A stretch of DNA of 50,378 nt from an uncultured Prevotella sp. (lineage in GTDB: Bacteria; Bacteroidota; Bacteroidia; Bacteroidales; Bacteroidaceae): assembly GCA_945830055.1 (NCBI GenBank), contig CALZXH010000008.1, positions 1 through 50,378 of the forward strand, written 5' to 3'. The position numbers and the translations under genes were made by a program. Position 1 is the first letter of the stretch. Each line of letters opens with the position of its first letter. Positions 15,015-24,406 of the stretch are shown here, piece after piece. The notes beneath the pieces are model-generated. The model was not told where the DNA came from. It saw only the letters and a list, made by a program, of their open reading frames with translations, and made no database searches.

Positions 15015-17069
15015 ATGAGCACATTCAACTTTAAAGACGACCTTACCTGGCGCGACCTATTGATACGACTCGCCATTGTACTCGCCACCGTGGCAATCAT
15101 CGTGTGGTGTATGCCCAGCAACCGCACCAACTACTATGTGGCAGAACTGGGAAAACCGTGGAAATACGGCGACCTGACAGCCCCTTTTGACTTCCCGGTA
15201 TATAAGTCGGAATCAAGGGTCAAGGCAGAGCGCGACAGCCTGTACCAGACTTTCGAGCCCTACTACTACTGTGACAAGGAGGCGGGTATGCAGCAGGTAC
15301 GCAACTTCACGACAAAATACAAGGACGGCATCGACGGATTGCCTGCAGACTATGTGAATATCATTGCAGGCCGGTTGACGAAACTGTACGACATCGGCAT
15401 CATGGGAGCTCCCGATTACGGCAAACTGGCAGGGAAAGACACTTCCCGGCATATTCGCATCGTGAACGGCAGGAGCGCCACCCCGGTGCCTCTCAAGGCA
15501 TTCCTCTCCACCAAGGCTGCCTACGAGTCGCTATATGCCGACCCTCTGTTGCAGCCTCATCGCCAGGTGCTTCAAAAATGCAACCTGAACGATTTCATTA
15601 CTGCCAACATCCTTTATGACAAGGACCGCAGCAGTACCGCCCTCGACGAACTGCTCCATAGCGTTCCCCTTGCCACCAGCGTGATACAGAAAGGACAGAA
15701 GATCATCGACCGCGGAGAGATTGTAGACGAGAAGACCTACCGCGCTATCGAATCGTTCAAGCGCGAGAACGACCGCAGGGAGAGTTCTGCCTCACAGATG
15801 CAAATCACTGTGTTCGGCGAAACCGTGTATGTACTGCTTATCATCCTGTTCTTTACGGTCTATCTCACCATGTTCCGCAAGGACTATTTCGACAACTGGC
15901 GGTGCATTGCCATGCTCTATTCCATGATTATCGTGTTCTGCCTGTTCACCGCCCTCATGGTGCGCAACACGATAGGTCATGTATATCTGCTGCCCTATGC
16001 CATGGTGCCCATCTTCGCACGCATATTCATGGACTCGCGCACAGCCTTCATGGCTCATTTCACCATGGTGATGGTATGCGCCTGTATGCTGCAACACCCG
16101 TTTGAGTTCATCACCATTGAGATGGTGGCAGGCATGGCAGCCATCTACTCCCTGCGTGAACTGCAATACCGCTCTCAGGTGTTCAAGACTGCCATCATCG
16201 TGACTCTGCTCAGCATCGCCATGAACCTGGGCTATGACCTGATGCACACCTCACAGATGGAGATGTTTGACTGGAGCAACTACAACTATCTGATTGTAAA
16301 CGGAGTGATGCTGCTCTTCGCCTATCCTCTGCTGTATGTGATGGAAAAGACGTTCGGGTTCATCACCGACATTACACTCATCGAATTGTCTAACACCAAC
16401 AACCCGCTGCTGAAACGCATGAGCGAGGTGGCACCAGGCACCTTCCAGCACTCCATACAGGTGGGCAATCTGGCAGCGGAGATAGCCACCAAGATAGGGG
16501 CGAAAAGCCAACTGGTACGCACAGGAGCCCTGTATCACGACATCGGAAAGATACTCAACCCAGCCTACTTCACCGAGAACCAGTCAAGCATCAATCCCCA
16601 CGAATCTATCACCTATATAGAGAGTGCACACATCATCATCAGTCATGTGACCGACGGTCTGAAGCTGGCAGAGAAATACAATCTTCCCAAAATCATCAAG
16701 GAGTTTATCAGCACCCACCACGGACAAGGAAAAGCCAAATATTTCTTCGTGAAATACAAAAACGAGAATCCTGATGACAATGTGGACGAACTGTTGTTCA
16801 CCTATCCCGGCCCCAACCCATTTACCCGTGAACAGGCCATACTGATGATGGCTGACACAGTGGAAGCAGCCTCCCGCTCCCTGCCCGACTACACAGAACA
16901 GAGCATCCGCGAACTGGTAAACAGAGTGGTGGACGGGCAACTCGCCGAAGGCTATTTCCGCGACTGTCCCATCACATTCCGCGATATCTCTTACGCCAAG
17001 ACCGTACTGATTGAAAAACTCAAGACCATCTATCACACCCGTGTGAGTTATCCCGAATTGAAAAAATAG
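15015..17069 (+). CDS. 7TM-HD family phosphohydrolase (PgpH-like)
   Basis: 684 residues. An N-terminal membrane anchor (about 17-34) is followed by an external 7TMR-HDED-type domain (about 40-260), a block of hydrophobic helices (about 265-465) and a cytoplasmic HD domain. The HD residues are seen in HSIQVGNLAAEIA (near 478), ALYHDIGKILNPAYF (near 505), a later ISHVTDG and STHHGQG, and VEAASRS. Proteins with this layout in Firmicutes (PgpH) hydrolyse cyclic di-AMP; a similar role here is inferred from architecture alone. The gene stands alone and is followed by a strong terminator. Confidence 0.9.
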   Translation: MSTFNFKDDLTWRDLLIRLAIVLATVAIIVWCMPSNRTNYYVAELGKPWKYGDLTAPFDFPVYKSESRVKAERDSLYQTFEPYYYCDKEAGMQQVRNFTTKYKDGIDGLPADYVNIIAGRLTKLYDIGIMGAPDYGKLAGKDTSRHIRIVNGRSATPVPLKAFLSTKAAYESLYADPLLQPHRQVLQKCNLNDFITANILYDKDRSSTALDELLHSVPLATSVIQKGQKIIDRGEIVDEKTYRAIESFKRENDRRESSASQMQITVFGETVYVLLIILFFTVYLTMFRKDYFDNWRCIAMLYSMIIVFCLFTALMVRNTIGHVYLLPYAMVPIFARIFMDSRTAFMAHFTMVMVCACMLQHPFEFITIEMVAGMAAIYSLRELQYRSQVFKTAIIVTLLSIAMNLGYDLMHTSQMEMFDWSNYNYLIVNGVMLLFAYPLLYVMEKTFGFITDITLIELSNTNNPLLKRMSEVAPGTFQHSIQVGNLAAEIATKIGAKSQLVRTGALYHDIGKILNPAYFTENQSSINPHESITYIESAHIIISHVTDGLKLAEKYNLPKIIKEFISTHHGQGKAKYFFVKYKNENPDDNVDELLFTYPGPNPFTREQAILMMADTVEAASRSLPDYTEQSIRELVNRVVDGQLAEGYFRDCPITFRDISYAKTVLIEKLKTIYHTRVSYPELKK

Positions 17070-17093
17070 GGGAATGCCAACGGGTGACTACGT

Positions 17094-17144
17094 CCCTATT
17101 CTTGCACAAACAACAAAGAGTGTGCAAGAATAGGGATGATTTTT
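17094..17144 (+). terminator. Strong rho-independent terminator
   Basis: A perfect 15-base inverted repeat, CCCTATTCTTGCACA (17094-17108) and TGTGCAAGAATAGGG (17121-17135), with a 12-base loop, followed by ATGATTTTTG. It ends the 7TM-HD gene. Confidence 0.88.
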
Positions 17145-17198
17145 GTTAATTAGATTTAACAAATCAAAGCATAAACATGACAAACAGCACAAAAATAC

Positions 17199-17206
17199 TA
17201 CCTTTG
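17199..17206 (+). promoter_or_regulatory. -7 element (TACCTTTG) for the FadL-like gene
   Basis: A perfect TAnnTTTG match 27 bases before the ATG at 17234. No clear TTTG at -33. Confidence 0.5.
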
Positions 17207-17233
17207 CAGCCAATTTTTTAACGATTATTTAAA

Positions 17234-18754
17234 ATGAATAGAATCAGACTTTACTGCATTGCCGTGCTGATGGCTGCAGCGGAATGTGCCACTGCGGGTG
17301 GCTTGTTGACCAACACCAACCAGAACATTGCCTTCTTGCGCAACCCCGCACGTGATGCCGCTATCGGAATCGACGGAGTATATAGCAATCCTGCCGGTGT
17401 CATCTTCCTGGGCGAGGGTTTCCACCTTTCACTCAACATCCAGAATGCACACCAGACGAGAACCATCCAAACCACGTCTCCATTATTTGTCAATAATGCC
17501 ACCAATCCAGGGCATCAGTTACATGTATTCGAAGGCAAAGCAGATGCTCCTATCATTCCTTCAATCCAAGCGGCATGGAACAAGGATAAATGGAGTTTTC
17601 AGTTTGGTTTTGCCATAACTGGTGGCGGAGGTAAATGTGAGTTTGATAATGGACTTGGTTCATTTGAGCAGGAAGTCGCAGGTATTCCTTATAAACCTGT
17701 AGAGCAAAGCAATGCCATGACATTAATGAACCTACTCTATGATGGACTTGCCAGAATAAACCCTACATTAGCAGGTCATAAGATGGGTGACGGATATGCC
17801 TATGACTCTTATATGCGTGGTCGTCAATACTACTATGGATTCACATTAGGCACTGCCTATAAAGTGTCCGAAAATCTCGCTGTCTATGGAGGTGTACGCT
17901 TGCTCTATGGTTCTGCCAACTACTATGGCTATGTCAAGAACATCCAAGTGGAACATATCAACAACAGCAATTCTGAGATGGTGGCAGCCTCACAGCATTT
18001 CTCCGAACAAGCCCTGAAGTTTAGCGAGTATGCAGGTATGCTTGAACAGATGGGAAAGACCGATGAAGCAAAATCGATCAAAAAAGGCGCAACCCTTTCT
18101 ACGGCCTTGTCTCAAAACACTCAAGATATTGAACTTAACTGTGACCAGACTGGCTGGGGAATTGCTCCCATCATCGGTATTGACTATCATACAAGCAAAC
18201 TCAACCTCGCTGCCAAATATGAGTTCAAAACCCGTATGAGACTGAAGAATAAATCAGCAAATAGTCTGAGTGCAGAAAATCTCTCTATGCTTGACAGTTA
18301 TGCTGACGGCGAGAAGGTGGCAGATGACTCTCCTGCCCTGCTCACCGTAGGCGCACAGTACTCCATACTTCCTTCTGTACGCGTAATGGCAGGCTGGCAC
18401 CACTTTTTCGATGTGGATACCAAGCAATACACCAAGGATATGCTGGGCGACAGCAACGAGTACCTGCTGGGAGCCGAATGGGATATCAACGATATCGTAC
18501 AGGTGAGTGCAGGAGGACAGCGCACCAAATACAACTTCAACGATGAGGGAATGAACGACATTTCGTTCAATGTAAGTTCCTATTCTCTGGGCTTTGGTGT
18601 GGGCGTGAACGTGACCGAAAAGGTGAAGATAAACGCCGCCTACTTCCAGACATTCTATGATGACTACAACAAGGGAGTGGACGCCAACGGCGTAACCAAC
18701 TCATTCACCCGCACCAACCGTGTCATCGGTATCGGTGTGGATCTGAAACTGTAA
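17234..18754 (+). CDS. FadL/OmpP1-family outer-membrane transport protein
   Basis: 506 residues with a signal peptide ending near residue 21 (AAECATAGG). The mature N-terminus shows the OmpP1/FadL hatch features: GGLLTNTNQNIAFLRNPARD, IDGVYSNPAGVIFL, LSLNIQN. Barrel strands with alternating aromatics and glycines run to the C-terminus (IGIGVDLKL). FadL proteins pass hydrophobic molecules across the outer membrane; the substrate here is unknown. The coding region around 17480-18100 is more AT-rich than its flanks. It is a single-gene unit and converges with priA. Confidence 0.82.
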   Translation: MNRIRLYCIAVLMAAAECATAGGLLTNTNQNIAFLRNPARDAAIGIDGVYSNPAGVIFLGEGFHLSLNIQNAHQTRTIQTTSPLFVNNATNPGHQLHVFEGKADAPIIPSIQAAWNKDKWSFQFGFAITGGGGKCEFDNGLGSFEQEVAGIPYKPVEQSNAMTLMNLLYDGLARINPTLAGHKMGDGYAYDSYMRGRQYYYGFTLGTAYKVSENLAVYGGVRLLYGSANYYGYVKNIQVEHINNSNSEMVAASQHFSEQALKFSEYAGMLEQMGKTDEAKSIKKGATLSTALSQNTQDIELNCDQTGWGIAPIIGIDYHTSKLNLAAKYEFKTRMRLKNKSANSLSAENLSMLDSYADGEKVADDSPALLTVGAQYSILPSVRVMAGWHHFFDVDTKQYTKDMLGDSNEYLLGAEWDINDIVQVSAGGQRTKYNFNDEGMNDISFNVSSYSLGFGVGVNVTEKVKINAAYFQTFYDDYNKGVDANGVTNSFTRTNRVIGIGVDLKL

Positions 18755-18822
18755 GAAGAAGTCCCCACTGGAGATAAACAAATACCGGCAGGAAGAGTTC
18801 CTAAAGGATATATAAGACAACT

Positions 18823-21105
18823 CTAAAGGGGATCGACATCAAAATATATTTGCAGTGACGCATAGCGCCTGTCTTGCATCATGTTTTTCTCAATCTGATG
18901 CAGATAGGCGCGCACTGTTTGATGGTCTGCCATCCGCTCTATCTTCAGCACTATCTTGCGGATATGCAGAGTCTTCACCTTTGACACTCCAGGCTTGTCG
19001 GGACCGAGCACACGCTGCTGGAACACCTGGCGCAACCTGCTTCCCATCTCAATGGCAGCAGTGTCAACCACCTGTTCCTTGGAATGTTTCAGATACACAT
19101 AGACAAGATGGGTAAAGGGAGGATAATGGAACGCCTTTCTTTCCTGCAACACATCGTTGTAGAGTGCCAGAAAATCATTGCGCACCACCTGCTGCACAAC
19201 AGACAGTCCAGGGTTCATGGTCTGCAATATCACATGTCCCCGCTCTCCCTTTCTGCCAGCCCTGCCGCTCACCTGGGCCATCATCATAAAGGCTGTTTCG
19301 TAAGCACGGAAATCAGGGATGTTGAGCATGGCATCGGCATTGAGAATACCTACAACCGCCACATTGGCAAAGTCAAGTCCCTTGCTCACCATCTGCGTAC
19401 CGATGAGAATATTGGTATTCCCTTGCGCAAAATCGTTGATTATCCGTTCGTAGGCATTACGGGTACGGGTGGTGTCAAGGTCCATACGTGCCACTCGGGC
19501 ATCTGGGAAAAGTGAAGCCACCTCGGTCTCTATCTTCTCCGTACCAAAACCTCTCGCCTGCAAATCTGTGCATCCGCAAGCCGGACATTCGGTGGGCACC
19601 TGATAGGTGAAACCGCAGTAGTGGCAGGTGAGTTGGTTCATATTTCGATGGAGCGTAAGACTCACATCGCAGTGCTGACAGGTGGGCACCCATCCGCACT
19701 GTTTGCATATCACCATGGGGGCATAGCCTCTTCTATTTTGGAACAGTATCACCTGCTTGCCCTGCTGCAATGCCTGCTGCATCTCTCTGAGCAGCAAAGG
19801 CGAGAAGGGACCCTCCATCATGCGCCTGTGGCGCAGATCCTTCACACCCACCACCGTTATCTCTGGCAGTTCGATATCCTTGTATCTTGTGGTCAGTTCT
19901 ACCAACCCGTATTTGCCCGTCTGTGCATTATAATAACTCTCCATCGAGGGTGTTGCCGTACCCAGAAGCGTCTTGGCGCCACACATACCCGCCAGCATGA
20001 TGGCAGCACTCCGTGCATGGTATCGCGGTGACGGTTCCTGCTGTTTGTAGCTCGACTCATGTTCCTCGTCCACAATCACAAGTCCCAGTTTCTTGAAAGG
20101 CAGGAACAAGGCGGAACGGGCACCGAGAATCACGTCATAGGGACAGTCGGAGAGTTGTTTGTTCCATATCTCCACCCTCTCCGCATCCGAATACTTGCTG
20201 TGGTATATTCCCAGCCTGTTGCCGAACACACGGCGCAAACGCTCCATCATCTGCACCGTCAGAGCAATCTCCGGCAAGAGATAAAGTACCTGTTCGTGAC
20301 GGTCAAGAGCCTGCTGTATCAGATGGATATATATTTCCGTCTTTCCTCCCGAAGTCACACCGTGAAGCAGTGTAACCTGATGTTTCAGAAAGGAGAAAAC
20401 AATGTCATTGTATGCCTTCTGCTGTGCCTCACTGAGTTTCTTGATTCTTTCAGGATGGGGTTCCCCTCCATGATTCAGCCTGCCCACCTCCACCTGATAG
20501 CTCTCCAGCAAGCCACGTCTGATGAGCATCTGAAGCACAGACACGTTGGCATGCGAGGTATTGAGCAGTTCCTCACGGGTAATGCCTATGCCGCTTTGCT
20601 CCTCATTGGCAGCAGGCGGCAGATTGTCATAGAGCAGCTGCAGAAAAGTGGCAAACATCTTCTGCTGTTTGTCTGCCCGTGCCAGCATATCCATGGCAAT
20701 GTGCTGTGCCTGTTCGGTGCGGAAGTTTCTTGTCAATCTGATATAGGTCTCGGTGCGTGGCTTATAGTCCTCCTCGTTTTTGAGACCTGCAGGCAAAGCC
20801 GCCTTAAACACATCCCCGATGGGTGACATATAATAATAGGCTATCCACTGCCACAGTTTGTACTGTTCTGGCAGTAATACCGGTTGCCTGTCGAGCACCT
20901 GCAAAATGTATTTCAGCGTATGCGCCTGCGGTTTTTCCTGATGTACCCTCACCGCCATCGCTACATACTTCTTGACTTTTCCCAAAGGTACCACCACCCT
21001 CATACCAAAGCACACATTGCCCTCCATTTCTGCAGGAATGGCATAGGTGTACTGTGCCTCAAGGGGCAGGGGGAGGATGACGTCAACGTAGTACATAGGC
21101 ATCAT
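18823..21105 (-). CDS. priA: Primosomal protein N' (replication restart helicase)
   Basis: About 760 residues. PriA rebuilds replication forks as a 3'-5' DEAH-type helicase. Seen in order: an N-terminal 3'BD domain (YYVDVILPLPLEAQYTY), Walker A GVTSGGKTEIY (near 250), DEEH (near 348), a zinc region with paired cysteines (CKQCGWVPTCQHC, then CHYCG and CPAC, about 470-520) and the helicase C motifs (GTQMVSKGLDF, QVSGRAGR). I chose the ATG at 21105 because it overlaps the stop of the upstream transporter gene as ATGA. An in-frame ATG at 21111 is also possible and adds two residues. Confidence 0.95.
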   Translation of the reverse strand: MMPMYYVDVILPLPLEAQYTYAIPAEMEGNVCFGMRVVVPLGKVKKYVAMAVRVHQEKPQAHTLKYILQVLDRQPVLLPEQYKLWQWIAYYYMSPIGDVFKAALPAGLKNEEDYKPRTETYIRLTRNFRTEQAQHIAMDMLARADKQQKMFATFLQLLYDNLPPAANEEQSGIGITREELLNTSHANVSVLQMLIRRGLLESYQVEVGRLNHGGEPHPERIKKLSEAQQKAYNDIVFSFLKHQVTLLHGVTSGGKTEIYIHLIQQALDRHEQVLYLLPEIALTVQMMERLRRVFGNRLGIYHSKYSDAERVEIWNKQLSDCPYDVILGARSALFLPFKKLGLVIVDEEHESSYKQQEPSPRYHARSAAIMLAGMCGAKTLLGTATPSMESYYNAQTGKYGLVELTTRYKDIELPEITVVGVKDLRHRRMMEGPFSPLLLREMQQALQQGKQVILFQNRRGYAPMVICKQCGWVPTCQHCDVSLTLHRNMNQLTCHYCGFTYQVPTECPACGCTDLQARGFGTEKIETEVASLFPDARVARMDLDTTRTRNAYERIINDFAQGNTNILIGTQMVSKGLDFANVAVVGILNADAMLNIPDFRAYETAFMMMAQVSGRAGRKGERGHVILQTMNPGLSVVQQVVRNDFLALYNDVLQERKAFHYPPFTHLVYVYLKHSKEQVVDTAAIEMGSRLRQVFQQRVLGPDKPGVSKVKTLHIRKIVLKIERMADHQTVRAYLHQIEKNMMQDRRYASLQIYFDVDPL

Positions 21106-22463
21106 ATCCATCCCAACTCATGCAGGAAGATGAGCAGGATGCAAGCAGGACATACAAAACGGACCAGGAAAAGGAAATAGGGGAAAAAATATGCATACAC
21201 CGTACCACCATTGGTAAACTGCTTGTACACCTTAGGCTTGGGAGCCACCCAACCCACATAAAGAGTGGTGAGGAAGGCACCTACAGGCATCATCAGCTGT
21301 GCGGTAAGGAAGTCGAAAAACGACAGCAACGGCATTCCCCACAACGATGCACCCGGGCATGCCCCCATAGAGACAGAACTGAGCACACACACCACAGAAG
21401 CTGCTGCAGTGACGATAATCACCGCCACCTTACGCGACAGCCGCATCTCTTCCTGAAAGAAGGCTGTACCAATCTCGTGCATCGAGATGGTGGAGGTAAG
21501 GGCAGCCAAGGCAAGCAGGGCATAGAACAGGATGCCTATGGCATAGCCTACCGATGGAATGGCGGAAAATGCCTGGTTGAACACATTGGGAAGTGTGATG
21601 AAAATGAGCGACGGACCACTGTCGGCATCCACTCCCACGGAAAAGGCAGCAGGAAATATCATCAATCCGGCGAGGATGGCTACCATACTGTCGATGAACG
21701 CTATCTGTCCGGCAGACTTGAGCAGATTGATGTCCCTGCCGAAGTAGGAGGCATAGGTGCAGAGACACGCCGTACCAAGACTCAATGAGAAGAAGGCCTG
21801 TCCCAAAGCATCGAGAAACACATCAGCATTTACTTTACTGAAATCGGGTTTGAACAGAAACTCTATGCCCTTGGATGCCCCTGGCAACAGGCATGAGGCA
21901 ATCACAATGATAATGAGCAGGGCAAAAAGGATAGGCATCAGTAGTTTGGACACACGCTCTATTCCTCCGCGTACCCCCTTAGACACCACCAGATGGGTGA
22001 TAAGGATAAAGCCCAAAGCAAACCAGATAGGGGCAAACAGGGAAGAAGAGAATGTGGAGAAATAATGGCTGATATATGCCGCATCACCGCCCAGGCGCCC
22101 CAGCAGCGAGGCAAAGAGATAATGCAGACACCAGCCCGCCACCACTGAATAGAACCCCAGAATGATGACAGAAGAAAGAATACCCATATAGCCTACCAGC
22201 CGCCATGCCTTGATACCCGACAGTCTGCCGTATGCTCTTACCGCATTGGTACCTGCATTGCGCCCGATAATAAACTCGCACACCATACCGGGAATACCCA
22301 GCAGCAGGATGCAGACAATATTGAGAATGATAAAGGCGGCGCCACCGTCCTGTCCAACGGTATAGGGGAAGCGCCATATATTACCCAAACCAACTGCCGA
22401 ACCTGCCGTGGCAAGGATAATGCCCAGACGACTACGGAAATTATTCTTTGACAAACGTGCCAT
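21102..22463 (-). CDS. Sodium-dependent transporter, NSS family (second of a pair)
   Basis: 453 residues with about 11-12 hydrophobic helices in the LeuT fold. Helix 1 carries the family signature GSAVGLGNIWRFPY, which contributes to sodium and substrate binding, and GGAAFI follows. It imports an amino acid or related solute with sodium; the substrate cannot be told. It is closely similar to the gene just upstream (26-base gap) along its whole length, including the C-terminal VCPACILLIFLHELGWI ending, so the pair is a tandem duplication. Its stop overlaps priA. Confidence 0.93.
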   Translation of the reverse strand: MARLSKNNFRSRLGIILATAGSAVGLGNIWRFPYTVGQDGGAAFIILNIVCILLLGIPGMVCEFIIGRNAGTNAVRAYGRLSGIKAWRLVGYMGILSSVIILGFYSVVAGWCLHYLFASLLGRLGGDAAYISHYFSTFSSSLFAPIWFALGFILITHLVVSKGVRGGIERVSKLLMPILFALLIIIVIASCLLPGASKGIEFLFKPDFSKVNADVFLDALGQAFFSLSLGTACLCTYASYFGRDINLLKSAGQIAFIDSMVAILAGLMIFPAAFSVGVDADSGPSLIFITLPNVFNQAFSAIPSVGYAIGILFYALLALAALTSTISMHEIGTAFFQEEMRLSRKVAVIIVTAAASVVCVLSSVSMGACPGASLWGMPLLSFFDFLTAQLMMPVGAFLTTLYVGWVAPKPKVYKQFTNGGTVYAYFFPYFLFLVRFVCPACILLIFLHELGWI

Positions 22464-22489
22464 GATGCGAAACTGAGAATAGGGTTACA

Positions 22490-23845
22490 TTAAATCCATC
22501 CGAACTGGTGCATGAATACCAGCAGGATGCAGACGGGGCATACATATTTAATAGAAAAGAGATAGATGCCGAACAAAGTCCCCCGCAGGGTGCCATAGTT
22601 GGTAAACTCCTCGCGCACCGTTTTGTGAGGCAGACGCCAGCCTACAAACAGACAGGTAAAGAAGCCGCCGACTGGCAGGAATATCTGCCCGGTGACAAAG
22701 TCGAATACATCGAAAAGCGACTTGTCTCCGATAGAAAGTCCCTTATATCCACCCAGAGAGAGAGAGCAGAACACTCCCATCACCAGTACCCCAAGAGAAA
22801 CCAGCAGTGTGGCAGTAGTACGGCGCACTCTTAGCTCTTCGCTAAAAAAGGCGGTTACCACTTCATAAAGGGAAATAAGCGATGTAAGTGCGGCAAGCGA
22901 AAGCAAGGCATAGAACAGCAATGACACCGCATAACCCACTGCGGGCATGCTCTGGAAAGCCTGGTTGAACACATTAGGCAGAGTGATGTAAATGAGCGAC
23001 GGACCACTGTCAGGATTGACGCCTACAGAGAATGCAGCAGGAAATATCATCAGTCCGGCAAGGATTGCCACCATGCTGTCTATCAGTCCAATCTGTACGG
23101 CACTACGCATCAGATGGGTCTGTTTGCTGAAATAGGAGGCATAAGTACACAGGCAACCCATGGCTATGCTGAGGGAATAAAACGACTGCCCCAAAGCACC
23201 GAGGAACACATCGGCATTGAGCTTGCTGAAGTCGGGATGGAACAGGTAGGCAATGCCTTTCTCTGCACCAGGCAACATGCACGAACACACTACTATGACC
23301 AACAGCAGGATGAACAGGGCGGGCATCATTGTCTTGGAAGCGCGCTCTATGCCGTCGCGCACTCCCCGCACTATCACAAAATGGGTGACCAGCAGAAAAA
23401 GTACCACCCAGAGCAGAGGTTTCACGGCATCCGAAGAGAACGAGGCGAAATACCGGCGCACATACTCACTGTCACCTGCCAGATGCCCCGTGAACGAGGC
23501 ATAGATATATTGCAGGCACCAACCGGAAACCACCACATAATAGCCAGCAATGAGGAAGGCGGTGAGTACACCGAGATAGCCTACCAGTTTCCACAATCCG
23601 CCGTTACTCAGCATGGAATAGGCACGGGCTGTGTTGCTGTGAGCCCGGCGACCGATAATAAACTCATTCATCATGCAGGGAATGCCCAGAAAAAGGATGC
23701 ACACGAAATAAATCAAAATGAATACGGCACCTCCGTTCTGCCCTGTCATATAGGGAAAACGCCACACATTGCCCAGTCCTACCGCCGAACCTGCTGTGGC
23801 AAGGATTACTCCCAATTTACTTCCAAAATTGTCTCTTTCCATCAT
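22490..23845 (-). CDS. Sodium-dependent transporter, NSS family (first of a pair)
   Basis: 451 residues. Helix 1 reads GSAVGLGNVWRFPYMTGQNGG. The central segment shared with its neighbour (GLIDSMVAILAGLMIFPAAF, then GPSLIYITLPNVFNQAF) is almost identical, while the regions from about 365 on differ more. It is the first gene of a unit that continues into the second NSS gene and priA. The promoter is the -7 element at 23866-23873, which overlaps the divergent promoter of the VanZ-like gene. Confidence 0.93.
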   Translation of the reverse strand: MMERDNFGSKLGVILATAGSAVGLGNVWRFPYMTGQNGGAVFILIYFVCILFLGIPCMMNEFIIGRRAHSNTARAYSMLSNGGLWKLVGYLGVLTAFLIAGYYVVVSGWCLQYIYASFTGHLAGDSEYVRRYFASFSSDAVKPLLWVVLFLLVTHFVIVRGVRDGIERASKTMMPALFILLLVIVVCSCMLPGAEKGIAYLFHPDFSKLNADVFLGALGQSFYSLSIAMGCLCTYASYFSKQTHLMRSAVQIGLIDSMVAILAGLMIFPAAFSVGVNPDSGPSLIYITLPNVFNQAFQSMPAVGYAVSLLFYALLSLAALTSLISLYEVVTAFFSEELRVRRTTATLLVSLGVLVMGVFCSLSLGGYKGLSIGDKSLFDVFDFVTGQIFLPVGGFFTCLFVGWRLPHKTVREEFTNYGTLRGTLFGIYLFSIKYVCPVCILLVFMHQFGWI

Positions 23846-23861
23846 AATGCCTTTATTAGAC

Positions 23862-23893
23862 TTTGCAAAAGTATAAAATAAATCTTATCTTTG
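23862..23893 (+). promoter_or_regulatory. Promoter of the VanZ-like gene
   Basis: TTTG at 23862-23865, a 20-base spacer and TATCTTTG at 23886-23893, about 40 bases before the ATG at 23933. Confidence 0.7.
23866..23873 (-). promoter_or_regulatory. -7 element of the divergent NSS transporter unit
   Basis: TACTTTTG on the minus strand, 20 bases before the ATG at 23845. It touches the -33 box of the plus-strand promoter, so the two promoters overlap. Confidence 0.55.
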
Positions 23894-23932
23894 CATCTGT
23901 TTTGAAAGCAAAATATACTAAATAACATCAAG

Positions 23933-24406
23933 ATGATAAAAGACAACGACAAAATGCCCGCAAAAGGCAAAATAACGGCTCTGCTGAAAAGATACCCTTT
24001 TTCCCTGTTGTGCATTGCCGTCATCTGGTATCTCTCATTCTTCACGCCACCACAGACGCAATTGGACGACGTGCCCTTTATTGACAAGTGGGTGCACACA
24101 GCGATGTATGGCGGTACTTGCTGCGTGATATGGCTGGAACACTGGCGCCACTGTAGATGCGGCATTGCCGGCAAATGGCTGGCATTATGGTGCGGACTGC
24201 TTCCCCTGCTGATGAGCGGAAGCATAGAACTGCTACAAGCCTACTGTACGCAAGGCAGGCGTAGCGGCGACTGGGCAGATTTCATCGCCAATGCCTTGGG
24301 ATGCCTTCTGGCTGCCGCAGCAGGCAAAATAGTTACTCGGCATCTGCCCACCGGCAATAAGGAGAAAGGCGTAGATGACCATTGTAATAGCGACGGTCAC
24401 CAGTAA
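23933..24406 (+). CDS. VanZ-like membrane protein
   Basis: 157 residues with hydrophobic segments near 22-40, 55-75, 82-100 and 112-130. The VanZ pattern is present: FIDKWVHTAMYG, then SGSIELLQAY and RSGDWADFIANALG. VanZ-like proteins are small membrane proteins first linked to teicoplanin resistance; most have no known function. The last 25 codons overlap the 3' end of the convergent CYTH gene by 74 bases; the polar tail in the overlap (after GKIVTRHLP) looks non-conserved. It has its own promoter. Confidence 0.85.
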   Translation: MIKDNDKMPAKGKITALLKRYPFSLLCIAVIWYLSFFTPPQTQLDDVPFIDKWVHTAMYGGTCCVIWLEHWRHCRCGIAGKWLALWCGLLPLLMSGSIELLQAYCTQGRRSGDWADFIANALGCLLAAAAGKIVTRHLPTGNKEKGVDDHCNSDGHQ

